Positions 20,967 through 48,309 of a DNA stretch of 64,000 bases are shown here, piece after piece (positions within the stretch are counted from its first letter, which is position 1; every line of letters starts with the position of its first letter). Below the pieces are notes generated by a model. It searched no databases and had not been told where the DNA came from. It saw nothing but the letters and a program-made list of their open reading frames with translations. The DNA is from Dromaius novaehollandiae (lineage: Eukaryota; Chordata; Aves; Casuariiformes; Dromaiidae): assembly GCF_036370855.1 (NCBI RefSeq), contig NC_088106.1, positions 32,564,501 through 32,628,500 of the forward strand. Reading direction: 5' to 3'. The position numbers and the translations under genes were made by a program.

Positions 20967-23900
20967 CTGCGGAGAGAGAAGGGAAAGAACCAAGAACAGT
21001 GAACAAGGGCAATGGCCCAGACACACTCACCCACAGTGCAGCTGCTGAGATGTTCTGGACCTGGCTCTGTCAACAGGACCCCAGCAACACCAGGAATGGA
21101 AGGGCCTCAGGGGCAGGTGCATGGCTCTGTCCTGTGAGGCACAGGCAAGAACAGGCACTTTGGCCACTTCTCCCAGTTATCTGCTGGAAGGCACAACTGC
21201 AGACAGGCCCAAGAGAGCAAACTGGACAGGAAGACCCTCAAAGAGATGGTGTTTAAGTGGGTTTTGTTCCACAATAAACATCAGCAACAGTCAGGCCGCA
21301 ATGCCGTGGTCTTAATTTCACCACTGTCCCCACAGCAGACACCAGTCACCAGAAGCTACACATGGTTACAGGGGATCAGATAGATGCTGCCATATGGACA
21401 GAGCATGGGGTTAGCAAACTGAGACAGTAACTGATCTCAGTTTGCTTGCATGGAGGCCTCCCAAGAGAGTTTATTCTCCTCCAGGAGACATTTGCTGTAT
21501 TAGACCAAGGTACCATTGATAAAACATCGCCAAGTGAATGTTCTACTCTACATTCACTAAAGACCCATCCTCATGACAGCACATACACCAGTACAAAAAT
21601 GCAGGCTGCACAGGCCGGGATTAAGTCAGCTGTGTGTATGGGGTGGGAGGCAGAGAAGACACCTCCACAGGCATGAGCCCTCCCTCCAGACATCCATGAG
21701 AGAAAACGTGCAGCCACCTGCAGTCAGGAGAAGCCGAAAACATTCAAGTGTTCACTGCATCTGCTTTATCGGTGTCCTCCCCAGGCTACTTTCGGCTAAT
21801 GATTTTGAGCCAGCAGACTTGAAGCCTTGAAGCTGAAGCCTAAGATGAATGCCTAAGCCCCTTCGTACTTTTCTTGTGAAGGCTGAGAAAAGCATCACTT
21901 GGTAGCTGTAATTCCTAAATACAACCTATGGAGAAACTCGCCATGTGATCTGGTAACCTCAGTGGTTGCTTTTGGGTTAGACACCAAGGGAGTTGCTGAA
22001 TCTTCCCACCTCCAGTGGGATCCTCCAGCAGATGAGAGGAAGCAAACAACACCAAACAAGCCAAACTGTGATTTCCCACTCAGTCCTGTGGGACTGTGGT
22101 TCTGCCTCTTGTTCTGCTTCCCTACAAGGGCTGGAAACAGCGCTGCTGGTAGGATGCAAAAGGCTGGGAACAAAGTCAAGTTCTTTCAAGCTTTTTCCTC
22201 CACTCCCTGAGCCAGTCCAGCCTCCCGAGATCTCCTACTCTGGAAGAAAGCGGCAGCCTAACAAGCAGTAACACCCCATCCTTCTTGCAGCAGAAGCAGT
22301 ATCGCTTTAAAAAGCCCACCCACCATCTTGGTGCAGAGCTAATTGCCTTATCCATCAATGCAATTAGCTTGCCAAGAGCACAGCCTGACACATACCAAGC
22401 AGATTACAGAGGGATAATTAGGGGAGTAAAATTACTCAGCTGGTGGATTAACACATTCAACCATTCCCAGATCTGATCCTTCCTCAGCAAAAACAAGATA
22501 ATCTGATGCAAGCAGGAAAATAGACATGCTGCAGATTGAACTGGTTCTAACCTAGGACCATAAGGCGAAGAAAAAAAAAGGGGGGGGGGGGGCAAAGAAA
22601 CCCTTGAGTTGAACTGAGAGGGGGAAAGGCAGAGAACCAAAACCATGCCTGCATCAGGAGTGGACACACCTCCCTGCAAGGTACCACTGCCAGGATGGCA
22701 TGATGTCAGGAATCTGGAGGCTCACCCTGAGCCATGCCTCAAAGGACAGATGAGGCTGGACACCAGCTACCATGGGCCTCCAGTATTAGGGGGTTCACTG
22801 CCACTTCTGATGGTCAGCCCACACCATCTTGGGGTTTTCTATGCCCTGCCCTTAAAGCTGGACAGCAGTTGTCACAGGGCACATTCCCCCCCCCCCCCCC
22901 CCCAACACACAGCTCTCGGGGTGGGAAGGACTCATGCAGGGAAATGCTACTGCTCATTTCCTCAGCAAAGCAAGACTTGCAACTCTAATCATCGGTCTGG
23001 AGAGAGAAGGAAGGCTTCTTCCCCAAAATGCTCCCTCAGCAGGAACCCTGAAGTAGGAGGAAGGCACAACTGCAGACAAACCCATGCACCAGTTCAAATA
23101 GGCCAAAGAGCTCATGCTCTTTGATGAGGCAACAGCGACAGCACTGGTCTCAGCTCACATGTGCACCATTGCTAGGCAAAGAAGTTCTGGCAACAGAGGC
23201 TGAATCCAGTCTATGAGAGCTGCTAGTCTGACTGCAGGTGCCTGGAGCTAAAAGGCTGTTTAGCCTGTGGTGCTCAAGATCTGCACTAGTTTAATAGGTA
23301 ACTGGGAAAAGACAGGTACCAGGGCATCATGGATCAAGCAGAGGCTCAGCCCACTGCACTGAGTGCCTTTGGGGGTAAAGATGGAGACTTAAGTCTCCCC
23401 ACTGCTCCTGTAAGCAATCCCTGCCCAAGGTTCCCAGGCTGCAGAGGTGCTGCTGTTCCTGCCCTTCAGCTTTGCAGCACCTCAGTGCCCTGCTGTGTGC
23501 AGGGAGGAAGGAGGGTCCGCCTTACCCACACTCACCAGGCATCCTGCTCCTGCAGAGCACAAGTTGGGAGGCAGTGCAAGAAGAAACAGACCAAAGGAAA
23601 CAGAGGCGCTGTGACTCAACTGCCTCTGAGGTCCCAAGCCAGGCCAGCACTGGGGGAGTCAAGGGGCTCCACCAGGCACAGATTCAAACAGCATTCTGTC
23701 CCAGGCTTTGAGTGACCAGAAGAGCCATGCAGATGGACTGCTAAATCTTTTTTAGTGTGACAGAACAGTTTAGCAATGCCTGCTCTCAGTCACCCACAGC
23801 CACTGCTTTTTCACAGACTGGAGCTCAAACAGCAGGCCACAGGGAAAGAACAAAGCCCCCCAGAGATGTGAGTTCAGGAATGAGAGAGCAAACATTTCCC

Positions 23901-26900
23901 TGAGTTCTCCACGCAAGCATGTCAAAGTACTGCAGAGCAGCAAGGTGACAGCAGCAATTTGCCAACCTGCTGAAACAACACTGCCTAACAGGGGACAGAA
24001 TACGTAACTCGTATAAAAATCCTACTTTTATACAGAAGTAACTGGCAAACGTCCAACATCAGAACCAAGGAAAATTTATTTTCCTGGAGAGATCATGTGG
24101 CAACTAAGTCCTCCCTCAGGAAAGGGAAGACCAGCTATTCAGCCGGGAAGAGGCACAAGTGCAAATAACCCTGCTGCCATCTACTGGCCAAAGGGACCAC
24201 CAACACCATGGCTGCGCCCCACGAAAACGCAGTTGTTCAGATACCAAGGACCTACACTCCTCCTCCTGACCCCAAGAGCTCTTGGTTACTAACTGCCATC
24301 CTGCAAACCAGCCCCGCAAGGAACAGACAGGCAGACCATCCAGCTGTGGACATGGGCAGGGGGAAGCAAAATCTGTCAGATGCTGGTGGTGAAGCTCCCG
24401 AAATAGCTATCTGCAGGTGCCACCTGCACACAATATTAGGCCATGGCACAAACTGCACAAGAGCTGTCCCAATTTCCCTCACAGCAGATTTGGCCCCATT
24501 ACAATTATGGGACTCATATTAGGCAGACTGTTTGTGCACAAAGATTAAATTGAGCTAAAAGATCATGTTCCATTTGCACCCTTCCAGGACAAACTTGCAA
24601 GTGATGCTGCTGCAACTGATTCAGGTGGCAGCTTATGATGTGGCAGCAGCCTACAACCTACTTTCTCCTCCTCCCACTTGCTTTTAAAACCTAAAATTAG
24701 CAATAGATTGTACATCAGCTGTCTTCCTAGGCAAATGCCCTTCCTAAGCAGGATAAAATGGTAATACAGCTGCCCCAATGAGGCTCTTGCAATGCTATAT
24801 GGGAGCCTCTGTCAACTGGGCAGGCCAACTGGATGGGTAGAGGGCACTGTCTCCCCAGTTCTTCACTCTAGACCCTTTCACATCAGAGCGGTCCATACCA
24901 AAAGCCTCCTCTGCCAGTCCAACTGAGCAGAACTACACAGGTCTTCACACCACTCACAGAAAGCCTGACATTTGAGAAGACAACCCCACCTGCACATCAA
25001 AGCAGACAGAGCCTTTAGGAAGGAATAGTGATGTTTCTCCAAACTACAGCTCCTAGGAGGCAAGGCACTTTTTGTACCTACTGCTTTTTTTTTGTCCAGA
25101 CAGGAATGTTACTAGATCTTAATGCTTTAGCAGGGGGTCAGTCTTCTCTCATCCTGGGTACACCTACACAATGGACTGCTCTTTTTCTGCTATGTACTGA
25201 GCTTGCTGAGCATTGCAAGAAGAGGCAGAAAGAAGAGAGAGAGATGTTCAGAGGGTTTAAGATCCCATCTGCCACTTACAGCTCTTTCTCCAGCTGCTGT
25301 TGAATAAGCTTTGCTGATTTTGCCATTGTGACATCTAGAAAGAGAAAAGAAGAGGAGGAATTAGCTTTTTGGTTTAAGTGAGCTTTTTCCCTCTTAAGAC
25401 TGGGCAAGGCAAACCCTGCACAGAACAAGACCCTCGTGATGAGATTGTGCAATCATAACATGACACTGCTGCCAAACCAGCCCAACGGGTACAGCAAGAC
25501 CTGCTTACACTGTGCTGCCATAGAAGTTACCAGAACAAAGTCAGTAGTTTCTGTGCTAGGATAAGTGACACTGGAGCTCTGGGTTTACAGGCATGAATGG
25601 AAGCAAGCCAAAAGACTGATATAATGTAGGGAATGTCTCTGTTTTTGCTGTGTGGGAGCAGGCCAGTAAGTCACTTCAAAGAGAGGACAGAGCATGATCT
25701 TCCACCCACAGGCCTAGCACTGGCACCTGTTCTGGCATTTGCAAAGTTCAGCACGGTGTTTTTTAACCTATGGCACGCGGACATCTGAAGGCCTCACACT
25801 GCTCCTAAAGTGCCTACAGGAAATAGCTAGGGAAAAAAAAGAAAAAGCCTGGTTCTGACAGAAAGCTTCAGATTGTTACACTGAGAACTGCACCTCCACT
25901 GGAAAAGTTGCAGAGATTTGAAAATTTGGCACTTTTCAGTAACTGGATCTTCCTTCTCATTGAAGCAAGAGAAAGCACATAATCATGGCAGATAAACAGC
26001 TGTCTGATTTTAAAGCTGAGGCTATCAGGTATACAGAGGCAGCTCACTATGCTCAAACAGATCCTATTTTCTACTGCCTACAGATTCAGGAAAACAGTTC
26101 TGCACAGGCTTCTGTTCCCTTCTAAAAAGCTATCCTTACTCAAGCCTATCTAAACACCTGCAGCTCTTCGACTGATGCCTATCTGCATAGTTGTTTGAGA
26201 TACCTGACCTAATAATTCTTCCAATACCTGCTAGAAATGTTCCTGCTGAGTGGTCTCTGAATCTACGATTAATTTCCAGACTTCATTTTGCTGAAGTCCC
26301 ATTTCCTAAGGAATTCAGTACCCATGGCATGAACCCCTGTTACTCAATGATTGAATCACTATTTTACCCTGCAGAACAGCAAATACCTTGCTTATTGCAA
26401 GCAATCAGCAATGCAGGTGCATTTTTGAGCACGGTGCTATCAACCAGGAGCTGGTACAGGAACTCTGCCACGTCCTTCACCTCCCGCTGGAACGCCACAC
26501 TGTCCACCACAAACACGATTGCTCTGGAGGAAAGGGGAAAGGACACATGCTGAGTCAGAAGCTCTGTAACCATCTGGCCACTGCAAATATTCCAGCCTAG
26601 GCTAACACACTCATTTCCACACTTGATCTCATTCAATCCAAGAGCAGGGGAGAGTCTCTGGGAGTAAAAGCCAGGCTAGACCTGGGTGTTGGAAGGTCGA
26701 GTCTTAAAGCTCGGTAGGGCATGTAAGCACGCATCTGACTGCATAGACATCACTGCCAAGAGCTAGCATCAAAATACAGTTCCCTTCACTGGGAAGGCCC
26801 TGTAGGCTGAACTCCTTCCATCAGGAAGAGAGTTAAAATGCCCTGGGAATGCAACTTCTGCTTCTACCACAGGCTCCTTGAGCTAGGCAAACACCATCTG

Positions 26901-29736
26901 GGGCTGTGGAAGGCTGGATGCAATATTGCCCTGCAAGGGGATACGGCGCTGTGTACAGAGGGGGTTTCTGCCAAGACGCAACACCAAACCTGTCCCCAGA
27001 CAGGCCTGACAAAAAGGCATGGCTGACAAAGACTCCCTTCATCAGAATGCCAGGCTGATGCTTTGTTCCTCACGGTGCATAGCCCTGGAGCTGGCACAGT
27101 CCCAGTGTGTGGTAACAGCAGGATCCAAACCACCACCTCTTCTCTCCATGAGCAGGGCATCTTCTGCAGGTTAGTGCATGCTGGCTGGAATACACCTGAC
27201 GTACAGCCCCACTGGGAAATCTGCTGCTCTCTGTCCCAGGAGACAACTCCACAACTCCTGACCCTCCCAGCCACATGTCCTTTGCCTTCTGACCCACTAC
27301 AAACTGAGACAAGTGGGGAAGGCCAAACAGTAACCAACTCCCACCACCACAAGGCACAGCTGATGATTCTCAGGGCATCACCATATGGGGTGAATCCAAC
27401 CCAGCTCACAGCACATCACATCCTCAATGCCATCATCTGGTTTATTACTGTCAATAACATCACCTGCCTCCTCCTCCCTGCCAGCCTCCTCCAAGTTACC
27501 TGGCTGCAGCCTTGAACCTCTCCAAGAACTGAAGCCGTAAACTCTTGTGGCCTGGGAGGTCGATCAAGGTCACATTAGCACTCTGGAAACAGAAGAAAGA
27601 AGATATTAGCAACACGTGATGTAGCAGTACACACGCTCAAGGCCTGGGAAAAAACAGTCTGATAGCAGATTCCAGTTAGTGTGGTGCTGGGGCAGAAGTG
27701 AGCTGGTGAATCCCCACACAGGCAGAGGCACATAACTCTCTCAAGTGCACTCTCTCCTCCAGCCCAAACAATTCCCACAGGCAAAAGAAACGCTGAGAAG
27801 CAACATTCACAGTCAGGACTTAGTAATCAGGCAGCCAACACCAGCAAACCATCCAGCAGAGCTGAGAAAACAGAGCATGACTTAAGAGAAGAGAGAACGC
27901 CCAACCCATTTCTCCTTTGCAGTATCTGCCCTCCAAATAACCTACAGGCATAGCGTGAAAGACAAAGCTTTATCAGTCATCTTTATCAATACACCGGCAG
28001 ATTTATACTGTCCCTGGCAGCAAGTAGACCTCTGTGCACCACAACCACAAATTCCTGTCCTGCCACTTCCTGATACATAACACTGATCCCACAACCTCTC
28101 ACTCAAGATATCTGTATTCACACACACAGACAATCTATCCAACTACAATTCTACCTAAATACACAGAAATCTGGGGGGAGTAACAGGAAGGAAGGCCCTT
28201 GCAAAACACTTTTTGAATTGAAAGCAGTGAATGCCTCTTTTCACAGGCTGCCAGACAAAGCAGTGACATTAAAGAGAATTCCTCACACACACTCCTAGTC
28301 AAGATGGGGCCAAGTAGGGCCACATCATCTTTCTCAATACCACTCCAGTTGTTCTCAAGAGGGGAAGAGAGCACTACACAAGACCCTGTCCACTTACTGC
28401 TTTGGGATTTTAGTGGAAACTTTGACTGCAATAAAAAAAAAGTAGTCACAAAAGCAGGAGTCTCTTTTGCAACATTCTTCCACCTCTCCCCCCCCCAAAT
28501 ATTTCCTATCTGTCTGCCCAACCTTAAAGAAACATTGATTAAAAAGAAAAAAAAGCCACGCACTTCATTTTGCTAAGTCTTTAACCTCTTATTATTACTA
28601 CTGTCACTGAAGATCGCCAGAACGCGGCATTCTCTATCTAACAGTTCACAAGGAATCCCTAATACCTCTCAATTTTTTCTTGCCTTTCCAGTGTGCATTG
28701 ACTATTGCAGAAAAATCCTACCCTACACTTGGACCAAACTAGGGACTGATTTCAACCTGGGAAGACTGAAATGCACAGAGAATCAAGACAGGCTTAACAA
28801 AGGAAGCCAACTCCACCCTCACCACAGAGAGACAAAGGTATCAGCTGCCTGAAACAATTTTGTGCAAGTTTATGAACCAACCAGCAAGTGCCTACTCACC
28901 TTGTCATTGCTGACTCTATAAACAGCAGAGCTATCGGTTATAGAAGTCTGGGTATCTCGGTACTTGCCTGTCAACAGCTGTGAAGGGAAATCAAACATTT
29001 TCAAGAAAGGGAAACTGAAGGAACACTGACTTCACATTTCATCCACTCAAAAGCTTAAGTGATCTGTAAACAGTGACAGACTTCAAACATCTGCTTTAAA
29101 TCTTAGCATATATAAAACAATTTCTTTTTTTTTCCCCTAAAGGATTTTGAAATATATCCGGTAAGGAGGAAAAAAAAATCTGAAATTATATACTGAATCT
29201 TCATGTTTTTAAAAACAAGGAAGAAAGTGGGCCTGCAAATCCTCCCAAGCACCTTCACCTCACCATCGAAGAGGGCCAGACAGCAAAGAGGAAGGCGCAC
29301 AAGCCAGGCACCTCTCCCTCACGTTGGCTCCTTTCGCAGCCACAGTGAGACGCCGGTCGCCACTCACCCTGGCGAAAAGCAGCGTCTTCCCCGCATCGCA
29401 CAGGCCCAGCAGCAGCACTGCCTTCCGGCTGCTCTTCCTGCCCTGGATAAACCTCCAGATCACTGCGGAAGAGAGGAAAATCACCTAAACCCGCCGCCGG
29501 AGGCACCCGGGCGCTCCCACAGGGAGCCCGGGGGCTTATGCGCACCCCGGGCCCGGCCCACGGCCCGCCGGGCCAGCCGAGACGGCGCCGAGGCAGGCCG
29601 CGGAGCGGGGACCCGACTCACGCAGCGTGAGGGCCACGACGAGCAGCGCCAGGAGGACGGAGAGGACGGCGGGATCGGGGGCCCGCAGCTCCCGCCGCAG
29701 CGAGTCCAGGTACCGCTCCATCCCACCGGCCGCCAT
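20750..29736 (-). CDS. SRPRB: SRPRB, signal recognition particle receptor subunit beta
   Basis: ER-membrane GTPase of the Arf/Sar-like group that anchors the SRP receptor alpha subunit and helps deliver ribosomes to the translocon (family knowledge). Exons in transcript order: 29622-29736, 29368-29462, 28900-28977, 27500-27582, 26387-26523, 25280-25334, 20750-20966. All phases agree and give 259 aa plus TGA; human is 271 aa, with a longer N-terminus. Start: ATG in a strong context (gcagccATGg) in a CpG-rich region. The frame stays open upstream, so an extension cannot be excluded. Domains: lumenal/N-terminal tail, one transmembrane segment (about 23-44), P-loop GLCDAGKT (58-65), DLPGH (104-108), NKQD (167-170, last residue split across exons 5/6), and the G5-like ECSARG near the C-terminus ending LAKIV. 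The protein is complete. Confidence 0.95.
22337..22369. repeat. Perfect 10-bp inverted repeat with 13-nt loop
   Basis: Arms AGCTAATTGC (22337-22346) and GCAATTAGCT (22360-22369). Each arm holds a TAATTG/CAATTA homeodomain core. It sits in an AT-rich segment (about 22270-22505) with further ATTA words in SRPRB intron 6. Confidence 0.9.
22580..22592. repeat. G13 homopolymer (preceded by A9)
   Basis: Thirteen consecutive G on the plus strand, preceded by nine A at 22571-22579. Confidence 0.85.
22886..22903. repeat. C18 homopolymer
   Basis: Eighteen consecutive C on the plus strand, about 293 bp from the G13 tract in the same intron. Confidence 0.85.
25280..25334 (-). other. SRPRB: SRPRB exon 6
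   Basis: A 55-nt exon coding residues 170-187 (DVTMAKSAKLIQQQLEKE). The human start, as I recall it, is DIAMAKSAK. Donor CT|GTAAGT. Confidence 0.93.
26387..26523 (-). other. SRPRB: SRPRB exon 5
   Basis: Codes residues 124-169, IVFVVDSVAFQREVKD... to ACNKQ. The aspartate of NKQD is completed in exon 6. Confidence 0.95.
27500..27582 (-). other. SRPRB: SRPRB exon 4
   Basis: Codes residues 97-123 with VTLIDLPGHKSLRLQF, the G3 motif. Arg124 is split across the AG|GTAACT donor. Confidence 0.95.
28900..28977 (-). other. SRPRB: SRPRB exon 3
   Basis: Codes residues 71-96, LLTGKYRDTQTSIT..., including the switch I threonine region. Phase 0 at both ends. Confidence 0.95.
29368..29462 (-). other. SRPRB: SRPRB exon 2
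   Basis: Codes residues 39-70: the end of the anchor (IWRFI), a basic stop-transfer GRKSSRK, and the P-loop GLCDAGKT. Donor AGG|GTGAGT. Confidence 0.95.
29622..29736 (-). other. SRPRB: SRPRB exon 1 (coding)
   Basis: Codes residues 1-38, MAAGGMERYLDSLRR..., plus most of the membrane anchor (VLSVLLALLVVALTL). Donor C|GTGAGT, phase 1. Confidence 0.93.
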
Positions 29737-29880
29737 GGCTGCCCGCACACGTGGCCCCGTCGCGTCGCGTCGCGCCACTTCCGTCTCCGCTTCCGCTCCC
29801 GCCGCCTCCTGGGAAGCGCAGCCCGCCCCCCCCGCCGGCGCACGGCCTGCCGGGGGCTGTAGGCCCGCGCGGAGCCCCAT

Positions 29881-29892
29881 GGGAATTGTAGT
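29881..29892 (-). promoter_or_regulatory. ZNF143/THAP11-type motif
   Basis: ACTACAATTCCC read on the minus strand, about 150 bp upstream of the SRPRB ATG; the core of the ACTACAATTCC promoter motif common in housekeeping promoters. Confidence 0.6.
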
Positions 29893-30059
29893 GCCTCGGC
29901 CTGACCGCGCCCGGTGGTGGCGGGTGGGGGAGCCAGGCCCCGGCGGCTGCGGCCGCAGACTCGGCCCTCGTGGCCGCCCCCCGGCCCTGTCGCGACACAC
30001 GTCCAGGGGCAGCCCCACGTCCGCCGAGGAGGCGAAGTGGGCGGGGCCGGCGGCCACTT

Positions 30060-30190
30060 GCCTGGGCCTGGGCTGGGGTCGGAGCTGGGGTCAGGACAGG
30101 GCCCGGGGCCGGGCATGTGGGCCTGCGCCTGGACCGGGGTTTGGCCTCGGCCAGGGCCTGGCGTGTGGGGCACTGGGGTGGGTCGGTGTG
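30060..30190. repeat. G-rich low-complexity stretch
   Basis: Imperfect repeats of ggcctgggctgggg type with many GGG/GGGG runs on the plus strand; G-quadruplex potential at the upstream edge of the SRPRB promoter. Confidence 0.6.
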
Positions 30191-30250
30191 GCAGGGCCCC
30201 CAGCGTCAGCAGTCCCAAGAGGGGAGCAGGGAGCCGGTGCCTCTTGCTTC

Positions 30251-30964
30251 AGGCCTGGGCGCGTGCCTCAGGGAGCACAGCCTGCACAGGGGACATGAGG
30301 GACCTGGGGAAACCCCAGGGCAGACGTGCCCAACAGGCCACTTGGCAGGAGGTGGATGGACAAGGCTGCTGTGGGGAGCTTGTGAGAAGCATCCAAAAGA
30401 TAGAATTGATTGGTAATGGGAAACTGCGATTTCCCCCCATATCTGTTGGGAAGTCAACAAGGCAGGCCCTTAGCTGGTGTCTTCTCATCCTGCCCTCTGC
30501 ATGCAGCAGCAATGGCATCCTGGTTCTCTGCTGCCTGCAGGAATATGTATTTGGAAACTTTCGGAAGAAGAGGAACAACTACTGTTACAAGGGTGGGTGG
30601 AGGGCAGGGTTTCATCAAAATGAAACAGATACAGGCTCCATGGCTCATCCTAGTGTAGGAGGTGAAGGAGCATTCTGGCCATTACCACAGGAGTCTGTAT
30701 TAAATGCACAGCAAGGCCGTGAAAAGAGACCTTGCAGAACTCCTGATAGAGCTCTTTAACTACCTGGACATAAAACACCCTGAAGAACTGAAGAAAAAAG
30801 TAATGCAGATAGCATAAACATGGGATGCAAATTCAGAAAGTGTAAGGTCTAAAGTGAGTTTTGATTAGCAAGGAACATAAAAAAAGGACAAAAAGCTCTA
30901 TAAATACACAAAACCATTCAGAGGATACTGCATAATCTCTTTCTGCTTTGAAAAATCTCAGGAA
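30251..30964. other. SRPRB-TF intergenic spacer
   Basis: Short spacer between the SRPRB promoter and the TF 3' end. A long plus-strand open frame crosses it but resembles no protein I know. No repeat recognised. Confidence 0.6.
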
Positions 30965-31175
30965 TCCCATTTAGACTTTAAGATTTTATTTTTTGCTGTG
31001 ATGGCAGCAGAGAACTGAAGTTTCAAACAGCCACTTTCAGAATGATGTGGAAGAGTAAAGAAAGCAGCAAAGGCAGAAGGCTCTCCGTGAATAGGTGTTC
31101 GGTGCTGAGGACACAAGGAAGAGTCATGGCTCAAAGTTTCCTCCCCTTTTGACGAGGGTCCCTCACATCCCACTC
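30965..31175 (-). other. TF: TF 3' UTR
   Basis: From the TAG stop to about 20 nt past AATAAA. Short, with no other feature. Confidence 0.7.
30985..30990 (-). promoter_or_regulatory. TF poly(A) signal
   Basis: TTTATT on plus gives AATAAA on minus, 186 nt after the TF stop. This implies a 3' UTR of roughly 200 nt, close to the short UTR I recall for chicken ovotransferrin. Confidence 0.8.
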
Positions 31176-48156
<16,981 letters not shown>

Positions 48157-48256
48157 ACTTGACCAGGGAGTCAGATGCAGAGGAGGGGATGCAGCAGCCT
48201 TGGTCACAGACTGTCCCCTCCAAGTCTGTGATGGCTCTGGAACCGCTTTCTCCCCC

Positions 48257-48263
48257 TTTTATA
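48257..48263 (-). promoter_or_regulatory. TF TATA box
   Basis: TATAAAA on the minus strand, about 100 nt upstream of the TF ATG. It predicts a TSS near 48230 and a 5' UTR of about 75 nt, similar to the short leader of chicken ovotransferrin. Confidence 0.85.
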
Positions 48264-48279
48264 GAGAAACAGCCCTGGC

Positions 48280-48305
48280 TGTATTTGCAAAAGCAATGAC
48301 CTAAC
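48280..48305 (-). promoter_or_regulatory. TF proximal activator region (AGGTCA plus C/EBP-like)
   Basis: The minus strand carries AGGTCA (48302-48297), a nuclear-receptor half-site, directly followed by ATTGC and TTTGCAAAT (C/EBP-like). It lies about 55-75 bp upstream of the inferred TSS. Human TF has HNF4/COUP-TF and C/EBP sites in its proximal promoter; equivalence is inferred. Confidence 0.5.
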
Positions 48306-48309
48306 ACTG

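Larger units (their letters stand above)
20967..25279 (-). other. SRPRB intron 6 (4.3 kb)
   Basis: The largest SRPRB intron. It holds a G13 and a C18 homopolymer and a homeodomain-site cluster with a perfect inverted repeat (both listed separately). No exon, snoRNA-like box set or mobile element was recognised. Confidence 0.8.
29480..30250. promoter_or_regulatory. SRPRB CpG-island promoter
   Basis: A dense CpG block around SRPRB exon 1 and upstream. It contains an ETS site (CGGAAGTG on minus, 29776-29783), a second ETS-like site at 29789-29795, an E-box CACGTG at 29748-29753, and a ZNF143/THAP11-type ACTACAATTCCC on minus at 29881-29892. No TATA box, as expected for a housekeeping promoter. 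TSS inferred near 29.77-29.80 kb. Confidence 0.75.

Noticed and set aside
29740..30057. In-frame upstream extension of SRPRB to an ATG at 30057
   Set aside because: The frame is open only because of CpG-rich composition. The ATG at 29736 has a strong context and gives the family-like N-terminus; the extension would cross the ETS and ZNF143 promoter motifs.
29914..30759. 281-codon plus-strand open frame leaving the SRPRB promoter divergently
   Set aside because: Its first half is Gly/Pro/Arg-rich, as expected from a stop-poor GC-rich island. The second half has no recognisable domain. A divergent noncoding transcript is possible, but no coding evidence exists.
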